Shown here piece by piece: positions 44,196 through 56,388 of a stretch of DNA of 64,000 nt. The stretch is taken from contig OY282560.1 of assembly GCA_958295665.1 (NCBI GenBank), positions 304,479,536 to 304,543,535 on the forward strand, read 5' to 3'. The stretch is from Tipula vernalis. Lineage: Eukaryota > Arthropoda > Insecta > Diptera > Tipulidae. Every line of letters begins with the position of its first letter. The stretch's first letter is position 1. The position numbers were made by a program, and so were the translations under genes. The notes under the pieces are model-generated. The model was not told the origin of the DNA, did no database searches, and saw only the letters and a list, made by a program, of their open reading frames with translations.

Positions 44196-45507
44196 CAGGG
44201 TGGCTGAGACCAAATATTACTAACTTCACTCTGCTGTCATTTGTGTAGTTGTCATTTTCGCGCATTAATTTTTTGACAGATTGAAGTTTGGTTAGTTGTT
44301 TATATGTGGTCAATAAATAATTGTTCTAAATTAATATCTTAATAAAAAAATCGTAATGGAATTCAAACGTAATAGTGTAATTGCACTGTATTTGGGTGGA
44401 AATTCACAAACAGCAATAGTTCGTCAGCTCCAGCATTTGAATGTGAATAAAATGTTTGTGTATCGAACCATAACTCGATACAACGAAACTGGTAGCATCG
44501 CTAAACGCAACAGAGGCGGTCCTAAAAAGACAGCAACATCAAAAGAAATGATACGAAAGGTGAAGAAACGAATCCAACGAAATCCTCGTCAAAGTGCCAA
44601 TCAATTAGCCGCACGTCTACATGTTTCACGATACAGCATTCAAACCATATTGAAAAATGAACTACACTTGAAGCCCTACAAGATACAAAAAGTTCAAGAT
44701 CTTACGGAGGCACAAAAAAAAGTTAGGCTTGAAAGAACACGAGCATTGAAGGCCTTGGCCGAACGTGATGAGATTCCAAAAATTGTCTTTTCTGATGAGA
44801 AAATTTTCACCATTCAACAGCATGTGAATAAACAAAATGATCGTGTTTGGTTAGAGGACAAGTCCAACGATAATTTGGACACAAGAGTTGCCATGCGCAA
44901 GCAATCACCAGCTTATGTTATGGTTTGGGCTGCAGTTACTGCAGATGGACGCACTCCTCTGGTTTTCATCGAACATGGAGTCAAGGTAAACCAAGAGATG
45001 TACCGCCAAAAGATCCTAAACGATGCTTTGCTACCTTGGGCACGTAAACACTTTGGTACGAACCGTTGGACATTCCAACAGGACTCGGCACCGTCACACA
45101 AAGCTCGAGCGACACAGCAATTTTTACAAAATTGCGTTCCGCGGCTGATTTCGTCGAAAGAATGGCCACCATATTCACCAGACTTGAATCCCATGGATTT
45201 CTCCATATGGTCCATTTTGGAGAGTAAGGTGTCCACTAAAAAATACGAAAGTGTTGATGCATTGAAGTCAGCTCTTGTTCGAGAATGGAATAAAATTCCG
45301 CAAGCCCACGTTCGGTCAGCATGCAATGCTTTCTATGGAAGACTGAATCAAATAATCAAAGCCAAAGGAGGTCATATCGAGCAGTAACATGTTTTTCATA
45401 AAATGTAATATGTTTTCAACATATTCCACGAAATTTCAATAAAAAATAATCAAAATTAAAAAAATTACAGCGTTTTCATTTGGTAACACTTGGTCTCAGC
45501 CACCCTG
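44196..45507 (+). mobile_element. maT-type (DD37D) Tc1/mariner transposon, apparently intact
   Basis: TA duplications at 44194-44195 and 45508-45509 flank ends CAGGGTGGCTGAGACCAA (18 bp perfect inverted repeat, with imperfect similarity further in). Total 1312 bp with one uninterrupted transposase gene. It sits in the integrase region of a BEL remnant, and removing it together with one TA gives a continuous integrase reading. Intact coding suggests a fairly recent arrival. Confidence 0.93.
44356..45387 (+). CDS. maT-family transposase (343 codons)
   Basis: Cut-and-paste transposase of the IS630/Tc1/mariner superfamily. The N-terminal half carries two helix-turn-helix-like regions (residues about 8-47, with VIALYLGGNSQTAIVRQL, and about 62-110), separated by KRNRGGPKK. 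The catalytic core has Asp147 (FSDEKIF), Asp243 (FQQDSAPSHKA) and Asp281 (NPMDFSIWS). There are 37 residues between the second and third Asp, so this is the DD37D pattern of the maT family. WPPYSPDLNP is the usual Tc1/mariner signature. Length 343 is normal for the family. No stop or frameshift is visible. The start follows ATTAATATCTTAATAAAAAAATCGTA with no competing upstream ATG in frame; AATAAAAAATAA at about 45439 is a plausible polyadenylation signal. Confidence 0.95.
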   Translation: MEFKRNSVIALYLGGNSQTAIVRQLQHLNVNKMFVYRTITRYNETGSIAKRNRGGPKKTATSKEMIRKVKKRIQRNPRQSANQLAARLHVSRYSIQTILKNELHLKPYKIQKVQDLTEAQKKVRLERTRALKALAERDEIPKIVFSDEKIFTIQQHVNKQNDRVWLEDKSNDNLDTRVAMRKQSPAYVMVWAAVTADGRTPLVFIEHGVKVNQEMYRQKILNDALLPWARKHFGTNRWTFQQDSAPSHKARATQQFLQNCVPRLISSKEWPPYSPDLNPMDFSIWSILESKVSTKKYESVDALKSALVREWNKIPQAHVRSACNAFYGRLNQIIKAKGGHIEQ

Positions 45508-45513
45508 TAGTTA

Positions 45514-46520
45514 CTAGTGGCCTAGAATTGAGACATGTTCGATTTGGGAAATTACTGTTAAAAGTTCTTCGTAAGTTAGTGTGCTTTCCCCGATTATTCG
45601 CTTTAGGTGATACTTCATTGTCTTGACTGCTGCCTCCCGTAGCCCTCCGAGATGTGGTGCTGATGGTGGAAAAAAATGCCATTCTGTGCCATTATTAGCC
45701 AACATTTTTTGAAGTTCTGGGGTGCCTTGTTTTATAAACTCATGCTTTTCCTTGTCGAGTATTGATCGAGCTCCGACAAAATTCGTACCATTATCAGAAT
45801 AAATATGTTGGCATATAGTAACTCTGCGTGCAATGAATCTTCTGAATGCTGCTACAAAGGCTATTGCAGTTAAACCGCTCACAATCTCGAGATGGACAGC
45901 CTTAGTTGAAAAACATACAAAGACTGCTATGTATCCCTTGTAGGACTTCGTGCCTCTTCCTTTAGAAACTCTGACTTGAATAGGTCCTGCAAAATTTACG
46001 CCCGTGTGTGTGAATGGACGTGACGGTAATACTCGTCCTTGAGGTAAGTCTGCCATTAACTATAATTTGCTGGCGGATTTGAAGTGATGACATGTTATAC
46101 ACTTATTTATTTCTGCCCGAATTCTACTTCTGCCGTTTGTGATCCAGTACCTTCTTCTAAGAAGAGCTAGAGTAAGCTGGCTGCCGCCGTGCAATATCCG
46201 TAGGTGTGCATCAGCTATCAGCAGCTTGGTTAAACAGTATTTTGAAGGTAGTATGATTGGATGATTGGTTTCGAAATGGAAGGCGCTGTTCGCAATTCTA
46301 CCTCCCGTTAATAAATGGATTAAGCGATAAGAGATGGCTTTTCGCTGAAACAGAGTCATGTTTTTGTAAACGAATAATTTCTTTCTGGAACTTCTCATGT
46401 TGTATCGCTGCATAATTCTTCTCTTGCTTCCTTGAGCTCCAAACCGGTCGGTACGATGTTGTGCGTTATATGGCCCCATTGCATCTTTAAACTTTTCTTT
46501 ATGAAGCGTCGACAATAGCT
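45514..46520 (-). pseudogene. BEL integrase core and H2C2 finger, broken
   Basis: The open segment 45514-46056 carries GVNFAGP (first catalytic Asp replaced by Asn), FVCFSTKAVHLEIVSGL, YSDNGTNFVGA and a third catalytic region reading GGLREAAVKT, ending at LTYEELLTVISQIE. The segment to its right, 46060-46515, has the HLLTGGRIANSAF linker and LLIADAHLRILHGGSQLTLALLRRRYW with CITCHHF, the H2C2 zinc finger. The two are separated by a stop. The first catalytic substitution alone would inactivate it. Confidence 0.85.
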
Positions 46521-46679
46521 GATGATGCGGAATATTTTGTTGATGTCCGAATGTTTTTCTACTAGCTGCACAAATGGATTAACTATTTTAGCAGTAGCAT
46601 TTAACATCACATGCTTCACCTCTAGTGCAGTGTCGTTGACTTGAATAGGTTGCGGCCAATCCTTAGTCGGCCTATTGAG

Positions 46680-47340
46680 CTATTTCGGACCCGTCCACCA
46701 TAAACTGTAGTCTTTCAACTGTGTTGGCTGAATTCCTCTAGACGCACAATCAGCAGGATTTTCCTTGGTGCTTATATGGTGCCATTGTGCTGGATTTGAT
46801 TGTTCTTGTATTTCAGAAATCCTATTTGCGACGAATATCTTATATTTTTGGGGACAACCTTTAATCCACGAAAGCGTGATCATTGAATCTGTCCAAAATG
46901 ACATCTCTATATCTTGGATGTGTAACGCTTCATACACCTGTTTCATTAACTTAGTGAGCAATAACGCGCCGCATAACTCGAGTCGTGGAATCGACAATAT
47001 GTTTTCTATCGGCGCTACTTTGGTCTTGGATGCAACAAGGGTCACGTTGATATCTCCATCGTTGTTCATGCTCCTAGCGTAGAAGACTGCTGCATAAGCT
47101 TTTTCAGACGCATCGCAGAATCCATGTAAACTGAGCTGTGATTGACCATCGAAACAAAGCCATCTAGGTATAGATATTAATTCTAATGAAGGAAGTGCTG
47201 TTTTAAAATCCTGCCATTGCGTTGCTAGAATCTGAGGTAATGTTTGATCCCAAGAAAGGCCTGCTACCCAAAGGTCTTGCATGATTAGTTTAGCTAATAT
47301 AGTAACTGGTGCTAAACATCCTAGGGGTCAAAGATTTTTG
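46680..47340 (-). pseudogene. BEL RNase H and connection domain, broken
   Basis: Open stretch 46680-47282: LSLHGFCDASEKAYAAVFYAR, KTKVAPIENILSIPRLELCGALLLTKL, MSFWTDSMITLSWIKG and HHISTKENPADCASRGI, holding the usual RNase H acidic residues. A connection-domain remnant precedes it (about 47300-47340). The surrounding frames are disrupted. Confidence 0.85.
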
Positions 47341-48783
47341 AGCTCTCTGAAAGTAAACTCATTGTGGTAACGTTTTTTGTTATCAGACTCCGATAACGAA
47401 ATGTGAAATCCGAAGCTGTCTGTGGCAGGATTCCAACGAAGGCCGAGTGTTTTTATTGTATCATCAAGCCATTTCCAAGATTCCAGAATTCCGCAGATTT
47501 CTTGGTACGGCGTTTAGTAGGGCTTGGTTATTGGAAGTCCACTTTCGGAGGTTAAAACTTCCACATCTGAGCATTGCTATAAGCTGTTTCTGTACTGATA
47601 ATGCATTGTCGAGCGTGTTGTTTCCAGATATGAGATCATCAACATAGAAATCAGTGAGAGCGATTTCCTTCGCGATTCGACATCTATGGCTTCATCTTTC
47701 GCTAATTGTTGCAAGGTTCGCACCGCTAAGTAGGTCGCTGCCGCAGTGCCATAGGTCACGGTTGTAAGTTTGTATTCTTGCAGCTGTTCTCCAGTAGACT
47801 TTCTCCATAAAATCCGCTGATATTCCTGATCTTCTTCATGAATTTTTGACGAAACATTTTTTCTAGATCTGCTGTGTAGACGTACTTATATTTTCGCCAG
47901 CGTAAAAGTATGCTCATTAAGTCCTGCTGCAATGTGGGACCATTCAGCATTAATTCATTTAATGATGTCCCTGTGGATGTTTTTGCCTATGCATCGAAAA
48001 CGACTCTGAGTTTTATCGTTGTGCTCTCCTCCTTCAAGACAGCATGATGAGGAAGATAATAGTGTTGGGTATCTCCATCTATGCTTGCAGTTTTCTTCGT
48101 ATGTCCTAAGGCCTCTTACTCATCCATGAATTGTTGGTATTGTAGTGCCAACTCAGGGTTCTTGGCCAGACGTTTTTCGACTTGGAGTAGTCGAGCGATG
48201 GCTGTTTTTTTTTTTGATTTACCGAGTGGTTTGGAAACTAGTAATTCGTTATTAAACGGAATTCTCACCTTATAACTTCCATCGGTTAGGCGTATATGAG
48301 TTTCGTTGTGAATTTCTTCACATTCCTTTTCTTCTTTTGTATGACTTCTTGGTTTATGTACTTCTAGATTTCCCAAAACTTTTTTAATTGATTTTCAATC
48401 TCGTTGGTGGTTACAATCATTGTCTGATACATTGCCATATTGACAATAGCAGATGTATTTCTAGTAAGAATCCATCCCAGTTTGGTTTGTTGTGCAATAG
48501 GCTCATTAGGTGCACCTTTCATTAGATTCGGCATTATTATTTGCCCATAGTAATCTGCACCTAATAATATGTCAATTGGACCGGGTTCATAAAACGTTGG
48601 ATCTGCCCAAATAAGATTTTTTGTATGGTTCCAATAATTTGGTTCAATGACCTTATCAGGTATGCTACCGGTTATGTTTTTGAACACATTAGCCTTCATT
48701 TTGATCTTGAAATTTGAAGAAAACCGCAGACTAATGATGAACTCTACTGATGAATGAGCCGTACCGGCTTCCGTCCGACCCAT
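47341..48783 (-). pseudogene. BEL RT and protease tail, broken
   Basis: Right to left: protease C-terminal part (48364-48783, ADPTFYEPGPIDILLGADYYGQI and KLGWILTRNTSA), the pre-RT segment (48116-48376), RT fingers (about 47756-48060: LNGPTLQQDLMSILLRW and ADLEKMFRQKF), then YGTAAATYLAVRTLQQLAKDE (47577-47759). The YVDD box survives only as LMISYLE-like codons. Several frameshifts are present. Confidence 0.8.
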
Positions 48784-49694
48784 TCCGGCGATGTCTGCTT
48801 GAATCGTGTTCTTGTAAGATTGAGATTGTTTGCTAACTCTTCAGTTATGAAGGTGCCTTGGAAGCCTGGATCAATTAGAAGACGGACCAAGTGTTCTTCA
48901 TCACATTACATGTTATTTTTACCATGGCGGTAGCTAATAAAATGCTACCTTGCGCAGTTTTATTAGCTGTTTGTCAGGTTGTTTTTGCAGGGGTTTCTTT
49001 CGGTTTTTTGGTTGCCTTTTTGTTGTCGTGGAGTAGCATATGATGAGATCCTTCCATGATAATTCTGTAGGCAGTTTCTACACAAGGATTTTGCTCTAGC
49101 AGCTGAAGTTCGTCCCACTATCGCTAAGTTTTGGAAAGTCTTGCAACCTGTAACTTGATGAGCCCCACAGCAATAACCACAGGATGGTTCATTTGTTGTT
49201 GCCACATGCGTTGCCTTCTTTGCAATGTTTTGTTGGTTTTGTGGCTGCGGTTTCTTGTTTCCCTTTTCTCTAGTTATAGTTGCTAGGGATTGAAATCTTA
49301 ATTCCAAGAAACTAAAGAAACTTTTTAACGTCTTTTGGCTTTTTGATCGTACTCTCATAAATACGGTGTGTTTCAGCATCAAGTTTCCTCGTTAAATGCC
49401 TATTACTACGGCACTCCAGTGTTCTGTCTCTACACCTACGTTGTTTATTGCGTATAGACATTCCAAAGCGGTGTCGTATATTGTCCTTAACCCGCTAGCA
49501 GATTCCACCGTCAAACTGGGTAGATCTAACAATGCACTTATGTGCGTGCTAGCTAATAGCCGCTTGCCATTGTATCTGGCAATAAGAGTATCCCATGCAG
49601 TCATATAGTTGTCTTCCGATAGTGTGAGATGATTGATTAGTTTCGCTGCTTGTCCTCTTACCATGGAAAGTAGATAATACATCCCTTCAGGCAC
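48784..49694 (-). pseudogene. BEL gag and protease start, broken
   Basis: The gag core fragment is 49392-49694 (YYLLSMVRGQAAKLINHL, YMTAWDTLIARYNGKRLLAS). A second segment, 48963-49382, carries SFFSFLELRFQSLATI and the zinc-knuckle pair CGYCCGAHQVTGCKTF and CRNCLQNYHG. The protease start near 48800-48900 is degraded, with a LVRLLIDPGFQGTFI-like stretch where DSG reads DPG. The first ~150 gag codons are missing; the frame begins right beside the primer site. Confidence 0.8.
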
Positions 49695-49706
49695 GGTTGT
49701 TTTGTA

Positions 49707-49719
49707 GCTAGAAGGACCA
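49707..49719 (-). other. Degenerate tRNA-Tyr primer-binding site
   Basis: Plus strand GCTAGAAGGACCA matches the tRNA-Tyr 3' end GCTCGAAGGACCA, as I recall it, at 12 of 13 positions, two nucleotides inside the right LTR. This is the same primer type as at 15450-15467 and 2414-2432. Confidence 0.7.
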
Positions 49720-49721
49720 AT

Positions 49722-49939
49722 GTTGGTTTCAACGTTATTTTCCGCTTACCGTTGGTCAGTGCTGGACAAAAATAACGTTTTGTTGAGTATACTTACAAAC
49801 ACTAAATTTTAATTGTTTGCGTTGTTTCTTATATACAAAAAATATTATACCTTTTATAACAACAGTATAAAAATATGCTATAGTGTATACAGTATCTAAT
49901 TTCTGCCAATGTATAAAAAACTGTTCACAAGGTTGAACA
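49722..49939 (-). repeat. 5' LTR of the split BEL element
   Basis: Partner of 43351-43659, shortened by a deletion of the A/T-rich patch. Ends CACAAGGTTGAACA on plus. Confidence 0.8.
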
Positions 49940-52629
49940 CATTTTATAATATTTTTGCTTTTCTCATTGAAAACTTGCAGCTAAAACACACGATTTTCAC
50001 TATGGATTCCTATGGAAATTATTGAAAAGTTATACCACTAAAAAAGCTTCTAAAAATACGTCATTGGAAGAAGTACCGAACGATCATCAAATATAATTGT
50101 CAAGACAGAAGTAATCAAAGTACTGTAAGAGGGTTAACATTAAATTAGAATTATATATCGTCGCAGATCGACCCTCTGTTGCCTTTTCGTTTTTCATATT
50201 GTTAATATCAAATGAGGAAACGAAAACACAATTCAGAGTCGTGACGATCGTATGAATTATATATGGAACAAAGTACTTTACACATGTTACACAGTTTACT
50301 TTCCCTACAGGTAATTATAAAAACATTTTTTGGGCAATGGAAAATCCAGATGTTATTCTCAGCTCAATTAACCTCTCAGCGCACCGTTGTTGTTGAAAAA
50401 TTGTACTGTCAGTCAAAAAACTTATATTGCAGCACTTTGTTTGCAGCAATTTTTCGAATTATCGCGCTACTTCAGTATACTCTTAACCAATTAGGTGACA
50501 ATTCTAATTTGTTTTTATGCATATACTATATTATGTAACTGTGTCGAGCGTTGGAAGGTTTATCTGAATAGTGCAACCACATTAATACATATAGTTATCT
50601 ATTGCCCAACCACGAAGAGCATAAATTACACTTTACAATTTGAAACCGAATTCATATTGTTATCGATTTTCCCCCCAAAAAAAGGAGATATCATTTTCAT
50701 TTGATTTTTTATTTTTTTTTTTGGCGGCACTAAACAAATTCTAACGGAGGGTGAGTATATAATTTACAGTTATAGCATTAATAATTTTCTCATTTTCTTA
50801 ATTTTTCCCATTCAAAACAAATTTCTTTATTCTTCTTAATTGTAACAATAAAAATAGCAGCAGCAAAAAAAAAATCTCTTATCAGTAACAACGAGAAAAA
50901 AAAATAAAGACCAAACAAAAAGAAGAAGAATGAAAATTATGAAATTATTATTACAGCTGTTTTGATTTTCTTCTTATATAATTTTCCAGATTTTCCTCCT
51001 TTTTTATATATACTGTATTCATTGAATGGATCCTTATGCTTATGTTTCCTGTTATCTCCGAATATTTTTACAGATTTTTATTTTTTTATTTTATTTTATT
51101 ATGATAATTTAATTGAATACAAAAAAAAAAATAAAAATAAAAGAAATACGATAAGGAAAATTATTAAAGTAGAATGAAACAACCACAATATGTACATAGT
51201 AAAAAAGGAAAATACTAGAATTAAAAATTAATTAAAAAATATAAATATTCAATTATTATTGCTTTTTATGTACAATATATAAAAATGTTGGATTCGTTTT
51301 AATGAAAAAAAAATGGGGTAATTTAATGGTACTATTAAATCAAGGTAGTTCATGATAATAATATTACTTGAGTTAAGTGATTAAAAATTTTATTTGATTT
51401 GATTTGTTTTTTTATTTCATAATACCAAGAATCAAACTCATGAGACAAATGCATTTTCTATTTAAGTCCACCCACCATACCATATACACAACAAACCAGT
51501 TGACTATATAATTTACAAATACATAAATTAAATGACTAAATTACAAATGGTGTTTCCGTTGAGTGCTTACCACCACTTTCCGCACCCGCACTAATCGAAA
51601 TATGTTAAACATAAATTTAATTTATAATAGACACGAAATGAATTTGTGTCCAACACACAACACCTCATCGATTTGACGACATCGTACAACTATGTTGTTG
51701 TGTGGTATGTAAATTGTAATAATCATACATTTTAACTGTTATAATAAACATTCTACACACTATAGTACACCCTTTCAACTATAATTAAAAACAAATTTTT
51801 TATAGTTTATTTCCGTTTATAGGTAATTAATCTAAAATCCACTTTGTTAGTTTTGTGTACATTTTGACAACCTAGAATTTAACTCGAAATCTAACTATAT
51901 ACAACAATAACAAATACACAAATCAAAATAGATCTTTAACAAAATAATTAATGACATTAAGTTATTTGTAGATGTCACATTTTGTTTTATGTTTTTTGTA
52001 CTATAGTATCTTAATTCTGCTCGATACCCGAATGCGGGTCTAACGTTGTCAAGTTCAATGCCATAATCCTTTATTATTTATGGGGTGGGTGGGAAGAAAT
52101 TCGGAAATCTGCTTTACAATTTTCCACACCTTGCTAAACAGCACGGAAATGTTAATTTATTTCTTTTACGTCTTGTTGCGTGCAGTGTAGGGTATCACAT
52201 TTTGTATTTTTATTGTGTACTCGTATGTACGAGTTTGTACAATAGAAATTACAAGGCTTAGATAAATAATTTCACCTGCTGTTTAGTTCAACAGGAGGAA
52301 TTTTACTTCAACAAATTGGGGTTTTATAATAAATGGAAGAGTTATTACGAGTATTCCGAATTTTATATAGGGGAGAGTAAGTTTGTTAAGAAACATAAGT
52401 CGTTATGAATTATATAAATAATATGAACTGTGTAGAATTTGTCAATATATACTTATTGATCATAAACATTTACATGCCCTTTAAGGACAACTATTAATAT
52501 ATAATGATTAAGGTATACAACAACAATTGGTACATATAGCCACAGAAATCAAAACGATGGTGGTGTCGTACGATAAGTTGGCAAATATTTGGACGTTGCC
52601 AATTTACGATTGTTCTCCTCGCACATTAA
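49940..52629. other. AT-rich sequence, nothing recognised
   Basis: About 2.7 kb with long A- and T-runs (for example 50675-50720 and 51120-51140) and only short open frames on both strands. I see no mobile-element protein or RNA gene. It may include unrecognised LTRs of the neighbouring retroelements. Confidence 0.5.
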
Positions 52630-54985
52630 TTAATTACGTAAACCGGGTTCCACTAACACAGTGTTGGCAACCCTCGAATGGAGAAAATCTTCTGAAGTGA
52701 TGAAATTATAGTTGTAGATGTTGCCGTGACGTGCTCGACCATATATATAAAAACTGGGGAAAATTCTTAACTCACGAGATGAGGAGGATGAAAAGAACGA
52801 ACCTAAAAACTTTTGGAACGCTCGTAACACCGAACGTTACAACTCGTGGGGACGATTCACACCCAGAAGATGAGTCTCAAAAGACGGGCCTTCTTTTTAG
52901 ATAAGTTAAACTTAAACACAACACGTAATTTGTGTTAAACCTTAATGTCTTTGGCGTGATATACTCCTAATTGATTTACCCGCGTCGTTTACAATTTCGT
53001 AGGCTATATTCCAGACTAACTTTGAAATGAAACTCTTTTGGTATTTAGCGGCTAATTTGGCGGCATACTCTTCCTCAAAAGATCAGTAAAGGGAGCCGAA
53101 ATTGTTGAATATCCATTGATAAATCTACGATACCTTCACCTAGTCCCGATTGGGCTTCAGTACTCCCTCACCCACAATATAACCGAGATATCCCATCTCT
53201 TGCAGTAATAATTTGCTTTTCTCCATGTTCATGGCCAATCCAAGTTTGCTAGAAGAACCGCGACATCCCCCAGTAAAAATATATATTCCTCAAACGTGGA
53301 CTTGGTGATTAGTAGATCTTCAAGAAACACGAATACTCGGTCATGAAGGTGGTAACGGATTACCTTATACCTCAATCAGCACAAGGTTTGCGGCGCATTG
53401 CAGAGTCCAAAAGGCATGACCTTAAATTGAAATAAGGTGCGCCCGGGAATGGTAAACGCAGTTTTATCTCAGGAAGTTGGATTTAGCGGTATTTGCCAAA
53501 AGCCACCTTTTAAATCTAAGCCGGATATAAATCTAGTTCTGTCTAACCTATTTAGCAAGTCTTCTATTAGGGGCAGTGGATACGCATCCTTCTTTGTTAC
53601 AGCATTGAGTTTTCTCGCGTCCAAACATAACCTCATTTTGTCATTTTACTTCTTAACACAAGTCATAGAGGGGGCACCATGAGCTATTACTCTCTTCAAT
53701 TTAGTCCATCGCAATCATCCGATCAAGCTTCTTGTACATTTCCTGTAGTATTGCTAGAGAATGAGAATAATAGCGCTGTATACCTGTTTAGTCCTTCCGA
53801 GTTCGAATTTATTAAAATTTGGCAGTGAACTAATTATAGCTTGTAGCTGATTTTGCTGAATTTCGTTCAGAGTATGCACTTTAGAATCAGGAGGTTGAGT
53901 ATGTAGAATTCCTATTTCTAATTTATCTAGTATGGCTGGTTTTATTCCAAAGCAATCCTAGAAGTCACAGCCAATATATAAACTTTGTTGGAGCGATGGC
54001 ACTATAAGAACTTAACGTTTGAAAGTTTTATTATTATAAGAAATGTTTGTATTGATATAGAACATGTTGTGGCGTGCCACTAGCTGTTTTTATATATACA
54101 GGAAACGCATGTAACGGAATCTTATTTTTCTTAATGAAATCTTCTGACCCATTGCCAAAAGCGCTGATGGTCGAGCTGCTGCCTAGTAATCCTCGCATTC
54201 GTTGACCTTCTATTTCAACATCGGCGTAGGGACGATTATCAGACAGAATATCAACCATGCTAGCTGAAACTGTTTCGGATATTTTAGCAAGCAAATTTTG
54301 TTTAGATCGGTAATATTTTATAGCACTGCTCTTGATTGTGCTGAGTCTCTATTTGTTGCATATTGGGTCACGCTTTCATTGCACGGAAATGAGTCGTCCC
54401 AGCGGTAATCATTTCTTGGGCTCTGTTTTCCTGTTTGGCAGTACCAAAAAAAAAAACAATTGAGGTTTGAGAACACCCTAAGTTCCACAACCGTAGCAGT
54501 AAACTCCGCATGCTGGAATATCACAGTCGGTAAAACACTGTCCAGATCGCCTACAATTCCAGCATGAGATAACTGAATTGAGACGTAGGTTGAGTCTCAC
54601 GTTAGAAGAGTTAACCTGTGGTGCACGAGCATTGAATGCCACCTCTCCAGTGGGATACTGGTCGTCAAAGTTTGGTTGCAAAACTGATAAATTATGCATC
54701 ATAGGTTTGAAAAGTTCATGGACTTGTTGCGGCCTCATATTCATTGAAAATTTCGGAATAAAATTCATATTCTTTATGTGTCTTCAGTAAGGATGCAAGT
54801 TCGTACAAACTCCGTGCTCATCGTGAAGGATCAGTCCGCTAGATGGCCTTTTAAACTTGATTGCATGTTCTTTCTTAAGACCTCTGTCACATCCATCTCG
54901 GATAGGGACATTTTCAAGCGTAAAATTAAATTGAAAATTTCATAATAGAACACGTTCTACATGATGCGCGGGCACGTTACACTAT
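52630..54985 (-). mobile_element. Decayed Ty3/gypsy element, minus strand
   Basis: Right to left: gag (about 54985-54310) with a KNMQSSLKGHLAD stretch and zinc-knuckle CWNCRRSGQCFTDCDIPACGVYC, protease (54034-54294, RGLLGSSSTISAFG, where catalytic Asp reads Gly), RT (about 53700-53000: KKDAYPLPLIEDLLNRL, FQFKVMPFGLCNAPQTL, a FLEDLLI version of the catalytic box, MGYLGYIVGEGVLKP), and a possible integrase scrap (about 52760-52630, SSLQKIFSIRGLPTLC). No LTR recognised. The RT reads well across about 600 bp but has frameshifts. Confidence 0.75.
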
Positions 54986-56285
54986 TGAAAGCCTCTCTAT
55001 TTTCGGGAACTGGACGTACCACCACGCCATTTGCTTCACTCGACACCTGATGTTGAAGCACTTGTTCTTGCAGCTTTAATGGTACAACTATGCGTGTATA
55101 CTCCGTTTGTAGAAGTACGATTATTCTCCGCAATGATAGAGAGAACTTGCGAGCGAAACAGGGTTTCATATTACCTTGATTTTTCTCGAGCGACTCCGGC
55201 TATCAATTGGTTATGAAATGCGCTGCTTCTTGGATGACACAATCATTCCTCGTGTATTCAGCAATGATATTTGCGTTGATAGGGAAATCATAGATTGTCA
55301 CTTCATATTTGAATTGGATCGTACAATTATACGCTTGCATAAAAATTTCCCATCGCATCCTTAGCGAGTATGACAGGTAGATCCTCCTGATTATGAAGAA
55401 GGCGAAGAGCATATTTCTTTAATATTCTGTGGTCTAGGCATCGATTTAGCCGCGTCTAACCATTTTCCTTAGACATGGTCTAAGTATACTGCGCGGCAAG
55501 GTATACCTGTGACTAACTTCTCCATGAAACGCTGAAAAATACCCAACGCTGATGCAATTTCAAAGGGCATCCGTTGATACTCAAAAAGCCCGAATTGCGT
55601 GTTTATTACCATACATTTTTGGATGAGTCTGATAGCTCTACACATCAATCAGATCCAACTTCGTAGAATATTGACTACGATAACAATCTGTCCGCTTATG
55701 AAATGTGTGTGTGGCCTCGATTTCTACTTCGTTTACGACTCTGGTAACTATAATGGCTTACTAAATGTCGTTTAACCGTATTGACCACGGTCGTCTTTAC
55801 CTCCTTAGTACAGGGTAGTACTGGGTTGGATTTTTGCAATGCCGCGGTTCGAACTTTGTCATGAGGAGTATGAGTTACTATCATATCCCAAATATTGATG
55901 TCAACGTGTGATTGCTGACATCCCACTTCTTCACACTGAAATTTACAATCATGAATAACTCGTGATCTCTCCCCGTAACTCCGCAACCTAGTCTGCATAC
56001 GATTGTTGAGGTTGCATTACCGTGCGATGAAATTTGAAACGGGCAGCGAGCATGTTTGTTGCTTTGAGTCGAAATGATCCGTGAGTTTACTATGCAAATC
56101 CTTGAAACATTTGACCTTCATTCCCATCACCGCATAACTTTAGAAGCATTTCAATTGGCTCAGTTTCTATCTAACTGGGGATATACGCTCATTTGGTTGC
56201 CTCTTCGGTGATCCCCTTTGCTTCGAAATGTTGTTCCAGTTGGAATAGATATTTTCTAGAAACATCTCTAGCGAGAAAAGTCGAT
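54986..56285 (-). mobile_element. Second decayed Ty3/gypsy element, minus strand
   Basis: A different gypsy lineage (K02A2.6-like by motif memory). Right to left: gag N-terminus (about 56280-55700; an EQ.FE.KG.-like start and LRSYGERSRVIHDCKF in the open frame 55696-55998), RT (about 55690-55440; INTQFGLFEYQRMPFEIASALGIF and GIPCRAVYLDHV, where YLDD reads YLDH), RNase H (about 55400-55200, ILKKYALRLL... and VILAKDAMGNFYA) and an H2C2-linker-like stretch (about 55170-55050, RIVVPLKLQEQVLQH). It ends there against the other gypsy gag. All frames broken. Confidence 0.65.
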
Positions 56286-56388
56286 AGAGACTACGTATAT
56301 GGCATGCGAGGGTGTGGATGATACTACAAAATTGATAGTACAAACGATGCTCCAGTGAATAAGGTATTTCGAGAAAAATTGTTTATTT

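Larger units (their letters stand above)
43351..49939 (-). mobile_element. Decayed BEL/Pao element, minus strand, split by a maT transposon
   Basis: LTR copies at 43351-43659 and 49722-49939 share TTCAACGTTATTTTCCGCTTA, TTGGTCAGTGCTG, AAAAATATTATACCTTT and a CACAAGGTTGAACA end. Inside, right to left: primer site, gag core, zinc knuckle, protease tail, RT, RNase H, H2C2 finger, integrase core and integrase C-terminus. The gag N-terminus and leader are missing next to the primer site. A maT transposon lies in the integrase region at 44196-45507. All frames are broken. Confidence 0.88.

Noticed and set aside
44913..45326. Minus-strand 137-codon open frame inside the maT element
   Set aside because: Shadow of the transposase gene on plus, which has all catalytic motifs.
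50263..51177. Short frames in the A/T-rich 50-51 kb region as genes
   Set aside because: Low-complexity translations, no motif, no splice pattern that joins them.
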